DNA of 64,000 nt from an uncultured Clostridium sp. (GTDB lineage Bacteria > Bacillota > Clostridia > Clostridiales > Clostridiaceae). Positions within the stretch are counted from its first letter, which is position 1, and each line of letters starts with the position of its first letter. The position numbers and the translations under genes were made by a program. This document shows positions 57,673 to 64,000 of this stretch, one piece after another. Below the pieces are notes generated by a model. That model saw only the letters and a list, made by a program, of their open reading frames with translations. It was not told the origin of the DNA and did no database searches. The stretch lies in assembly GCF_910588715.1 (NCBI RefSeq), contig NZ_CAJURG010000007.1, positions 7,354 to 71,353 of the forward strand, written 5' to 3'.

Positions 57673-58629
57673 ATGTTTAATTTTAGCAATTCTATAAAAT
57701 TTCAAAATAGATTAAATGATGTATTTACAATTGGTGAAATTTTAGTTGATATGATTTCTGATGATTATGATACTAATTTTTCTTGCAATGAATATACAAG
57801 ATTCTTTGGTGGCTCACCAGCAAATATAACAATGAATATAAAAAAGCTTGGTGGTAATCCTGTTATAACTTCCTGTGTAGGAAATGACGGATTAGGTGAT
57901 TTTTTAATTAATCACTTAAAAAATAATAATATAAATACTGAATTAATTAGCAGAGTTAATAAGTCTACAAGTATGGTTCTTGTGACTAAAAGTAAGGAAA
58001 CTCCACTACCAATTTTCTATCGTAGCGCAGATTACAACTTAGAATTTAACCCTCAAATATCTTCAACATTAAAAAATAGTAAAATAGTTCATTTTTCTTG
58101 TTGGCCTATTTCTCAATCAAAATCAAGAAAAATGATTGAAACAGTTATTGAAGAAGCCAAAAAAAATGATGTTATTATAGGCTTTGACCCTAACTATCAC
58201 GAGATGATCTGGGAAGAAGGACATAATGGAATAGAATATATAAAAAATCTTATAAGTAAAGTAGACATAATAAAACCTTCTGAAGTTGATGCTGAAAGAC
58301 TTTTTGGAGCTGATACGCCAGAAAATCAAGTAAAAAAATTCGTTGACTGTGGAGCAAAACTTGTAATAATGACTTTAGGAAAAGATGGAGCAATAGCTTC
58401 TGATGGAAATGAAACTATTAAATTTAAAACTTTAGCTACTGAGGTTATAGATACAACTGGAGCTGGAGATGCCTTTTGGGGAGGATTTTATACAGCTATA
58501 ACTAGCAATTATTCATTAAAAGACTCTCTAAATATTGGATTTGCAACAAGTGCCTTTAAACTAAAGCATATAGGAGCTATTGCAAATTTACCTTCTATAG
58601 AAGAATTAAAGAAACTTTATAATATATAG
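57673..58629 (+). CDS. Fructokinase (PfkB family)
   Basis: 318 aa. GEILVDMI, FFGGSPANITMNIKKLGG and DTTGAGDAFWGG are PfkB-family sugar kinase blocks. It is 22 bases upstream of sucrose phosphorylase, so the fructose released there is its expected substrate. AGGAGG before ATG. A related 2-keto-sugar kinase cannot be excluded by sequence. Confidence 0.88.
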   Translation: MFNFSNSIKFQNRLNDVFTIGEILVDMISDDYDTNFSCNEYTRFFGGSPANITMNIKKLGGNPVITSCVGNDGLGDFLINHLKNNNINTELISRVNKSTSMVLVTKSKETPLPIFYRSADYNLEFNPQISSTLKNSKIVHFSCWPISQSKSRKMIETVIEEAKKNDVIIGFDPNYHEMIWEEGHNGIEYIKNLISKVDIIKPSEVDAERLFGADTPENQVKKFVDCGAKLVIMTLGKDGAIASDGNETIKFKTLATEVIDTTGAGDAFWGGFYTAITSNYSLKDSLNIGFATSAFKLKHIGAIANLPSIEELKKLYNI

Positions 58630-58651
58630 TTAATTAAGAGGAGACATTAAA

Positions 58652-60115
58652 ATGGCAGTAAAAAATAAAGTTCAACTTATAACTTATCCAGATTCACTTG
58701 GAGGAAATTTAAAAACATTAAATAATGTACTAAATAAATACTTTCCAAATACATTTAAAGGCGGTATTCACATACTTCCACCATTCCCATCATCAGGGGA
58801 CAGAGGATTTGCACCTCTTACTTATTTAGAAATAGAACCTGAATTTGGAACATGGGACGATATTCGTGAAATAGGCGAAAAGCATGACGTACTTCTTGAC
58901 TTAATGGTTAATCATATTTCTAAAAACTCAGTATTTTTCCAAGACTTCTTAAAGAATGGAAAAGACTCAAAATATGCTGATTTATTCTTAACTTTAGATA
59001 AAATTTGGAGTGATGGAAAACCAGTTCAAGAAGATATTAATAAAATGTTCTTACGTAGACAAATTCCATATTCAACTTTTAACATAAAAGGAGAAGATGT
59101 ATCTGTTTGGACAACCTTTGGTAAAGAAACTCCATCAGAACAAATAGACCTTGATATAAATTCTCCAAAGGTTAAAGCTTTACTTAAAGAATTCTTTGAA
59201 AACTTCTATAAAAACAATGTTAAAATTGTAAGACTTGATGCTGTTGGATATGTAATAAAAAAACTTGGAACTAGTTGTTTCTTTGTTGAACCTGAAATAT
59301 ATAAATTCTTAGATTGGGTATCTGATTTAGCTAAATCTTTTAATATTGATTTACTTCCAGAAGTTCATGCTCATTATACTACTCAATTTAAATTGGCTAA
59401 ATACGGAAACTATATTTATGATTTTATACTTCCATATATGATTCTTAGTACAATAGTTAATAAATCTAGCTCACAAATTACAGAATACTTAAAAGACAGA
59501 CCTCATAATCAATTTACAATGTTAGATTGCCATGATGGAATTCCTGTAAAACCTGATTTAGATGATTTAGTATCAACAAATGATGCTAGAAAAATTGTTA
59601 ATCATTGTTTAGATCATGGAGCAAATTTAAGTTTAGTTCACTCTGATGCTCATAAGAGTCCTGATGGATTTGATGTTCACCAAATAAGATGCTCTTATTA
59701 CTCTGTTTTAGGTTGTAATGATGATGCTTATTTAACTGCTAGAGCAGTTCAATTCTTTGCTCCTGGAATTCCACAAGTATATTATGTTGGATTACTAGCT
59801 GGAGAAAATGATGTTGAAAATGTTACTCGTACTGGAGAAGGTCGTGAAATTAATAGGCACAACTTTACTTTAGAAGAAATTGATAAAGCTTACAATCAAG
59901 ACGTAGTTCAAAGACTACTTAAATTAATTGACTTTAGAAATAATTATCCTGCATTTGATGGCGAATTTATAGTTGAAACTTCAAATGATGATGAAATTAT
60001 ATTAACTTGGAAAAACGAAGACAAGTACTGCACTTTAAATGTTGATTTAAACACTAGCAAATCAACAATTAAATATATAAACAATGATGGAGATACATCA
60101 TTATACACACTTTAG
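58652..60115 (+). CDS. Sucrose phosphorylase (GH13_18)
   Basis: 487 aa, usual length. Catalytic nucleophile Asp in VRLDAVGY, acid Glu in LLPEVHAHY, transition-state Asp in DCHDGI and the QLITYPDSLGG start. Reaction: sucrose plus phosphate to glucose-1-phosphate plus fructose, saving one ATP per sucrose. No sucrose transporter is in the window. GAGGAG before the ATG. Confidence 0.94.
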   Translation: MAVKNKVQLITYPDSLGGNLKTLNNVLNKYFPNTFKGGIHILPPFPSSGDRGFAPLTYLEIEPEFGTWDDIREIGEKHDVLLDLMVNHISKNSVFFQDFLKNGKDSKYADLFLTLDKIWSDGKPVQEDINKMFLRRQIPYSTFNIKGEDVSVWTTFGKETPSEQIDLDINSPKVKALLKEFFENFYKNNVKIVRLDAVGYVIKKLGTSCFFVEPEIYKFLDWVSDLAKSFNIDLLPEVHAHYTTQFKLAKYGNYIYDFILPYMILSTIVNKSSSQITEYLKDRPHNQFTMLDCHDGIPVKPDLDDLVSTNDARKIVNHCLDHGANLSLVHSDAHKSPDGFDVHQIRCSYYSVLGCNDDAYLTARAVQFFAPGIPQVYYVGLLAGENDVENVTRTGEGREINRHNFTLEEIDKAYNQDVVQRLLKLIDFRNNYPAFDGEFIVETSNDDEIILTWKNEDKYCTLNVDLNTSKSTIKYINNDGDTSLYTL

Positions 60116-60126
60116 CATATACGAAC

Positions 60127-60181
60127 AAAGGGAGCTGTATCATATTGAAAACTTTAATTCAATATAGATACAACTCCCTTT
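60127..60181 (+). terminator. Terminator after sucrose phosphorylase gene
   Basis: Long imperfect stem (AAAGGGAG, GTATC, ATATTGAA and their complements) followed by T-rich sequence. Confidence 0.8.
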
Positions 60182-60267
60182 TATTTATATAAAACTTTTC
60201 TCTAGTTAAATATATAAAAAATTATTTTTATATACTTAACTTTACTTATAATTTAATCTTTTTATCT

Positions 60268-61254
60268 TTAATTATTAATGGTACTATTTCTAATAATTAA
60301 TTCTATAGGCAATATTGTTTTCTCTTTTACTTCTTTATTATTATTTTTACCATCAATCAATTCAACTGCTAACCTTGCCATTTCCTTAATTGGCTGATGT
60401 ATAGTTGTTATTGTTGGAGTTGTTAACTTTGATATTTCAACATCATCAAACCCAACTAATTTAATATCTTGTGGAATTTTTATATTTAATTCATTACAAA
60501 CTTGAATAACTTGAGCAGCAATTAAATCACTACTAGCAAATATTCCATCAACATTTTTTATCTCATTTAGTGTATCCTTTATATAATCATAGTAATTCAT
60601 TTCATTATATATTTTCATATCATATTTTCTAATAAAATACTTGGTGTTACTTTCACTACACACATCTACAAATGCCTTTTCTCTATTATCTGCTGGCATA
60701 TCTTCATCAATTACTCCACTAAAGTGTAATAATCTTTTACAGCCACATTTTATTAGATGCTCTGTTGCAAGCCTTCCACCTTGATAATTATCACATTGGA
60801 TTCCAAGTTTACCCTCTTCAAAATTTTTCTCTAATAAAACTACAGGAATATTACCTGTATTAATCTTTTTTGCTTCAACATTACCACTACATAATATTAT
60901 TCCTGCTACTCTATTACTTTTACATACATCTAAATATTCTTTTTCCTTTTCTTCCTTTTCTCTGCTATTACATAAAATTATCTTATATCCTTTTTTTGCT
61001 GATTCATTTTCTAAGTTACTTATTAATTTTGCAAAGTATGGATGAGATATATGAGGAACTATTACACCTATGGTATTACTTTTTTGCTTTGTTAATGAAC
61101 GTGCTATTTCATTTGGTTGATAACCTAATTGATTCATTGCTTCATTAACTTTATTCCTAGTTTTTTCACTAATATACCCTCTATTGTTAATTACACGTGA
61201 TACAGTAGTTGGAGTAACTCCTGCTAGCTTTGCAACATCTACTATAGTAGCCAT
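60268..61254 (-). CDS. LacI-family repressor, probable sucrose regulator
   Basis: 328 aa: HTH TIVDVAKLAGVTPTTVSRVINNRGYISEKTRNKV, hinge ARSLTKQKSNTIGVIVPHI, and effector domain ending TTIHQP. Converges with the fructokinase-sucrose phosphorylase genes; the operator at 57598 is the likely target. GGAGAAG before the ATG and a TATAAT with extended -10 TGG upstream. Confidence 0.88.
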   Translation of the reverse strand: MATIVDVAKLAGVTPTTVSRVINNRGYISEKTRNKVNEAMNQLGYQPNEIARSLTKQKSNTIGVIVPHISHPYFAKLISNLENESAKKGYKIILCNSREKEEKEKEYLDVCKSNRVAGIILCSGNVEAKKINTGNIPVVLLEKNFEEGKLGIQCDNYQGGRLATEHLIKCGCKRLLHFSGVIDEDMPADNREKAFVDVCSESNTKYFIRKYDMKIYNEMNYYDYIKDTLNEIKNVDGIFASSDLIAAQVIQVCNELNIKIPQDIKLVGFDDVEISKLTTPTITTIHQPIKEMARLAVELIDGKNNNKEVKEKTILPIELIIRNSTINN

Positions 61255-61325
61255 TTTTTCTCTTCTCCATTCATTTTGATATAAATAATTATACCATAAC
61301 CATTAATTTATATCTCAAAATAAAA

Positions 61326-61357
61326 ATGATATATCAAAATTAATTTTGATATATCAT
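61326..61357 (-). terminator. Terminator of aminotransferase operon
   Basis: 16-bp perfect arms (ATGATATATCAAAATT and complement) directly abutting, minus-strand T-rich tail. Confidence 0.8.
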
Positions 61358-61375
61358 CATATTTTTATAATAAAT

Positions 61376-62545
61376 TTATTTTACTTCTTCTTCTAAAAAT
61401 CTTTCAATTCTCTTTAAAGCCTCAATTATATTTTCCATAGATGATGCATAACACGCTCTTATAAAACCTTCACCACATTCACCAAAGGCATTTCCAGGCA
61501 CTGCTAATACCCTTTCTTTTAATAAAAGTTTTTCACAGAATTCATCTGATGTTAATCCTGTGGATTTAATACAAGGAAATACATAAAAGGCTCCAAGTGG
61601 CTCAAAGCAATCTAAACCAAGTTTTCTAAATCCATCAACAAGAACTCTTCTTCTTCTATTATATTCCTTAACCATTTTAGTAACATTTTCATCACCGCTT
61701 TTTAAAGCTTCAATAGCAGCAAATTGTGCTGTTGTTGGTGAACACATTATTGCATATTGATGAATTTTTTTCATAGCATCTAAAAGTATCGAGTGTCCAC
61801 ATACATACCCAAGTCTCCACCCTGTCATAGCATAAGATTTTGAAAATCCATTTATAACAAGTGTTTTATCTTTAATTTCTGGAAAACTCGCTATTGATAC
61901 ATGTGGCTTATCATAAGATAACTCTGCATAAATTTCATCTGAAATAACAATTATATCTCTATTCTTTAATACTTCAACAAGTGGAGCTAACTCTTCTCTT
62001 GTCATTATTGCACCTGTTGGATTATTAGGAAATGGTATTATAACAACTTTTGTTTTTTCTGTAATTGCTTCTCTTAATTCTTCTGCAGTTAATTTAAAGT
62101 CATTTTCTGCTTTAAGATTTATAATCTTTGCTGTTGCACCAGTAAAAGCTGTACAGCCTTTATATGCAACAAAACTTGGTTCTGGAATAATTACCTCATC
62201 TCCTGGTCCTGTTAATGCTCTTAATGCAATATCAATTCCTTCACTTCCACCAACGGTAACTAAAATTTCATCTTTAGGATTATATTTTAAATCAAATTTT
62301 CTATATAAATATTTAGATATTTCTTCTCTTAATTCTATAAATCCAGCATTAGAAGAATAATGAGTATCTCCTTGCTCTAATGAATATATCCCTGCTTCTC
62401 TAACATTCCATGGAGTAACAAAATCGGGTTCCCCAACTCCTAAAGATATTACCCCTTCCATTTCATTTACTATATCAAAATATTTTCTTATACCTGAAGG
62501 AGGCATTTCTCTAACTTCTTTTCTTATCATATTTTCTAATATCAT
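61376..62545 (-). CDS. Class I PLP aminotransferase
   Basis: 389 aa. PLP Lys in SKSYAMTGWRLG; substrate/PLP text GVGEPDFVTP, HYSSNAGFIELREEI, PNNPTGAIM and SDEIYAEL are of the class I aspartate/aromatic aminotransferase group. ATG overlaps the stop codon of the regulator gene by 4 bases, so translation is coupled. Substrate not defined by sequence; the paired Lrp/AsnC regulator suggests amino acid metabolism. Confidence 0.9.
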   Translation of the reverse strand: MILENMIRKEVREMPPSGIRKYFDIVNEMEGVISLGVGEPDFVTPWNVREAGIYSLEQGDTHYSSNAGFIELREEISKYLYRKFDLKYNPKDEILVTVGGSEGIDIALRALTGPGDEVIIPEPSFVAYKGCTAFTGATAKIINLKAENDFKLTAEELREAITEKTKVVIIPFPNNPTGAIMTREELAPLVEVLKNRDIIVISDEIYAELSYDKPHVSIASFPEIKDKTLVINGFSKSYAMTGWRLGYVCGHSILLDAMKKIHQYAIMCSPTTAQFAAIEALKSGDENVTKMVKEYNRRRRVLVDGFRKLGLDCFEPLGAFYVFPCIKSTGLTSDEFCEKLLLKERVLAVPGNAFGECGEGFIRACYASSMENIIEALKRIERFLEEEVK

Positions 62546-63024
62546 ATAAATATTACCTCCCTGTTTGAAACCTTCTTTTCTTTAAATATAGTTCCATGAT
62601 CTTTGTATTTTTTTAGTACAAAGTGAGTTGCTGTTCCAATTACATTATCTTGTATTGCTAACTTTTCTGATACAAACATAGCAACTTCCTTCATTGTTTT
62701 TCCTTCTACTATAACAGTAAGGTCAAATCCCCCTGAAGACATTAAATAACATGCCTTAACTTGATCAAAATTATATATTCTTTCTGCTACCTTATCAAAG
62801 CCTTCTCCTCTTTGAGGTGTTATTTTAACTTCAATAAGAGCAGTTACTGTTTCCTTACCCGTATTTTCCCAATTTATAAGAGTAGTGTAACCAGCTATTA
62901 TGCTCTTTTCTTCATAATCCCTAATAGCTTCTCTAACTTCCTCTACAGTTTTTCCTGCCATTACAGCTATTTGTTCATCGCTATATCTACTATTCTCTTC
63001 TAAAATTTCTAAAATTTCTTCCAT
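62542..63024 (-). CDS. Lrp/AsnC-family regulator
   Basis: 160 aa: N-terminal HTH-like region (LEENSRYSDEQIAVMAGKTVEEVREAI) and a C-terminal RAM/AsnC amino-acid-sensing domain (ALIEVKITPQRGEGFDKVAERI, KACYLMSSGGFDLTVIVEG). AAGGAGGG before ATG. Its stop overlaps the aminotransferase start. Likely senses an amino acid and adjusts the operon. Confidence 0.88.
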   Translation of the reverse strand: MEEILEILEENSRYSDEQIAVMAGKTVEEVREAIRDYEEKSIIAGYTTLINWENTGKETVTALIEVKITPQRGEGFDKVAERIYNFDQVKACYLMSSGGFDLTVIVEGKTMKEVAMFVSEKLAIQDNVIGTATHFVLKKYKDHGTIFKEKKVSNREVIFI

Positions 63025-63027
63025 AAA

Positions 63028-63105
63028 CTAGCCCTCCTTAATAATAAAAAAGCCTCCTCCCTCTATAAAAAGGAACGAAGCTATAAAACCTAAAAGTACT
63101 AACAT
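63028..63105 (-). CDS. Possible 25-codon leader peptide overlapping attenuator
   Basis: Minus-strand ORF ATG (63105-63103) to TAG (63030-63028), 25 residues (MLVLLGFIASFLFIEGGG followed by FFIIKEG). Rich in Leu, Phe, Ile and Val. Its stop lies in the regulator gene's ribosome-binding site (AAGGAGGG) and its middle covers a terminator stem. A weak AAAGGA site lies 14 bases upstream. Confidence 0.4.
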   Translation of the reverse strand: MLVLLGFIASFLFIEGGGFFIIKEG

Positions 63106-63159
63106 AATAAGAAAATGTTTCCTTTATAATATTATCTATTATAAATATTTTCAAGTCAA
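63052..63159 (-). promoter_or_regulatory. Lrp operon promoter and leader with intrinsic terminator (possible attenuator)
   Basis: Minus strand: -35 TTGACT (63159-63154), 17-bp spacer, -10 GATAAT (63136-63131). In the leader the stem GCTTCGTTCC (63081-63072) / GGGAGGAGGC (63061-63052), one mismatch, is followed by TTTTTT (ends near 63046). No gene ends upstream on this strand, so the terminator lies inside the 5' leader. AAAGGAAAC (63125-63117) can pair with GTTCCTTT (63076-63069), the terminator's left arm, giving an alternative antiterminator. Confidence 0.55.
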
Positions 63160-63274
63160 TAAAAAAAATTTACTCTATATAATTATCATTAGGTATAAAT
63201 TTCAAATTATGTAAATATAATTAACGGTATGCAAAATTGAAAATATTAAAATATAAGGTTATAGGGGTAATAAT

Positions 63275-64000
63275 ATGTTAAAAGTAAAAATCGAAAAATT
63301 AATAAAACAAATAAAAAAATTTATTAAAAAACAAAAGAAAGAAGTTTGTATAGTAGCATCTAGTGCAGTATTACTTGGTAGTATTGGTGTAGGACTGGCT
63401 TTTATTAATAATACAATAACTGAAGAAATATTATCTAACAGCACTAATATTGAACTAGAAAAAAATAATACAAAAAATAAACTAGCAAAGATAGATGATA
63501 CTATTATAGAAGAAAACATTGAAATAGATGATAATATTATAGAAGAAACTATTCAAGAAGATGAAATTGAAAATAATTCTGTGGTAATAGTTACACCTGT
63601 AGAAGATGATGAAATTACAAATACTGATTTTGAAAATCAAAGTTATGAAGTAAACAATACTAAGAATACCTCTTCTAGTAAAACTTCTACTTCAAATAAA
63701 AATAATAATGCTAATAAACCAATAGCTAATAAACCTTCCTCTTCAAGTACAGGAAACACTAATACAAATAAACCATCTAACACTAAGCCTTCTACTTCAA
63801 ATGGAGGTAATATTAATGTAAATAAACCTAATAACACTAAACCTTCTTCTCCAAGTGAAGATAATACTAATGTAAATAAACCTACTGACATTAAACCTTC
63901 TTCTCCAAATGAAGGTAATACTAATGTGAATAAACCTACTGACATTAAACCTTCTTCTCCAAGTGAAGATAATACTAATGTAAATAAACCTACTGACATT
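63275..64000 (+). CDS. Membrane-anchored repeat-rich surface protein (3' end outside window)
   Basis: 242 codons visible, no stop before the window end. Basic N-terminus, one hydrophobic helix (CIVASSAVLLGSIGVGLAFI, residues about 28-47), an acidic Glu/Asp/Ile-rich stretch, then a Lys-Pro-Ser-Asn-Thr-rich region of 18-residue repeats (NKPTDIKPSSPSEDNTNV) from about residue 147. It looks like a type II membrane or surface protein with a wall-spanning low-complexity stalk; any enzymatic domain would lie beyond the window. ATG 13 bases after AGGGG; start confidence moderate. Confidence 0.7.
   Translation, partial: MLKVKIEKLIKQIKKFIKKQKKEVCIVASSAVLLGSIGVGLAFINNTITEEILSNSTNIELEKNNTKNKLAKIDDTIIEENIEIDDNIIEETIQEDEIENNSVVIVTPVEDDEITNTDFENQSYEVNNTKNTSSSKTSTSNKNNNANKPIANKPSSSSTGNTNTNKPSNTKPSTSNGGNINVNKPNNTKPSSPSEDNTNVNKPTDIKPSSPNEGNTNVNKPTDIKPSSPSEDNTNVNKPTDI
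63713..64000 (+). repeat. 54-bp in-frame tandem repeat in surface protein gene
   Basis: Five full units (63713, 63767, 63821, 63875, 63929 starts) plus 18 bases of a sixth, period 54 bp (18 codons). The last units differ by only a few bases; the first are more diverged, so copies spread from the 3' side. The array continues past the window edge. Confidence 0.9.

Noticed and set aside
63040..63160. T-box or SAM riboswitch before the Lrp operon
   Set aside because: The leader is only about 100 nt and lacks recognisable T-box or SAM motifs; only a terminator and an alternative stem are visible.
63643..63999. Minus-strand open frame with repeated VGLFTLVL-like units
   Set aside because: It is the antisense of the 54-bp repeats of the plus-strand surface protein; the plus strand has a start, a membrane helix and a ribosome-binding site.
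63713..64000. CRISPR-like periodic array
   Set aside because: Units are contiguous 54-bp in-frame repeats without unique spacers.

Overview
The window is a low-GC (clearly under one third G+C) chromosomal stretch of a Firmicute. Strong GGAGG-type ribosome-binding sites, T-rich intrinsic terminators, sortase-anchored and dockerin-bearing surface proteins and the gene families present point to Clostridium sensu stricto, probably a gut- or host-associated species; this is inference from gene content and not a species identification. I see no rRNA, tRNA, insertion sequence, prophage or CRISPR array.

Layout. 1-5236: end of a TPR-repeat protein, an M20 amidohydrolase, a pyridoxal-kinase-like gene and a TatD-associated radical SAM gene. 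5258-10572: a CPA-type antiporter with two C-terminal RCK_C domains, a possible structured RNA leader ahead of a CD3324-type DNA-binding protein, a FusB/FusC-type EF-G-binding protein, and a PqqD-like gene overlapping an OPT transporter. 10789-18510 (minus): ribose operon rbsK-D-A-C-B-R followed by a split transketolase. 18726-26424 (minus): a large secreted M60-type metalloprotease with a dockerin, followed by an LPXTG protein whose N-terminus looks cohesin-like. 26700-32173 (minus): nucleoside-type BMP/ABC importer plus a phosphoesterase, with a divergent Crp/Fnr regulator. 33233-37577 (minus): thioredoxin-like protein, ion permease, MBL hydrolase and 5'-nucleotidase. 37701-43750 (minus): glutamate synthase gltB-gltD; a cysteine-synthase-like gene is divergent. 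45075-46976 (minus): a decayed secreted toxin-like gene with a putative immunity gene. 47232-51686: lipoprotein, small secreted protein, transaldolase, and a MerR-acetyltransferase-iron alcohol dehydrogenase operon. 52014-56272: beta-glucoside PTS (interrupted by a frameshift), 6-phospho-beta-glucosidase and a divergent GntR regulator. 57673-61254: fructokinase, sucrose phosphorylase and a LacI repressor. 61376-63024 (minus): Lrp/AsnC regulator plus aminotransferase behind a possible attenuator. 63275-end: start of a membrane-anchored, 18-residue-repeat surface protein.

How it fits together. Much of the window is sugar and nucleoside salvage. Ribose is imported and phosphorylated, then passed through transketolase, with a transaldolase elsewhere in the window carrying the same operator core. 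Sucrose is split to glucose-1-phosphate and fructose, which is phosphorylated. Beta-glucosides enter by PTS. Nucleosides are imported by the BMP system. Several promoters carry clear dyads next to a matching local regulator (ScrR-like, GntR-like, MerR, Crp/Fnr). The observations most worth following up are the possible cohesin/dockerin protease pair, two candidate regulatory leaders (near 7061-7172 and 63028-63125), the decayed toxin locus, the PqqD/OPT pair and the thioredoxin-permease-MBL-nucleotidase operon.
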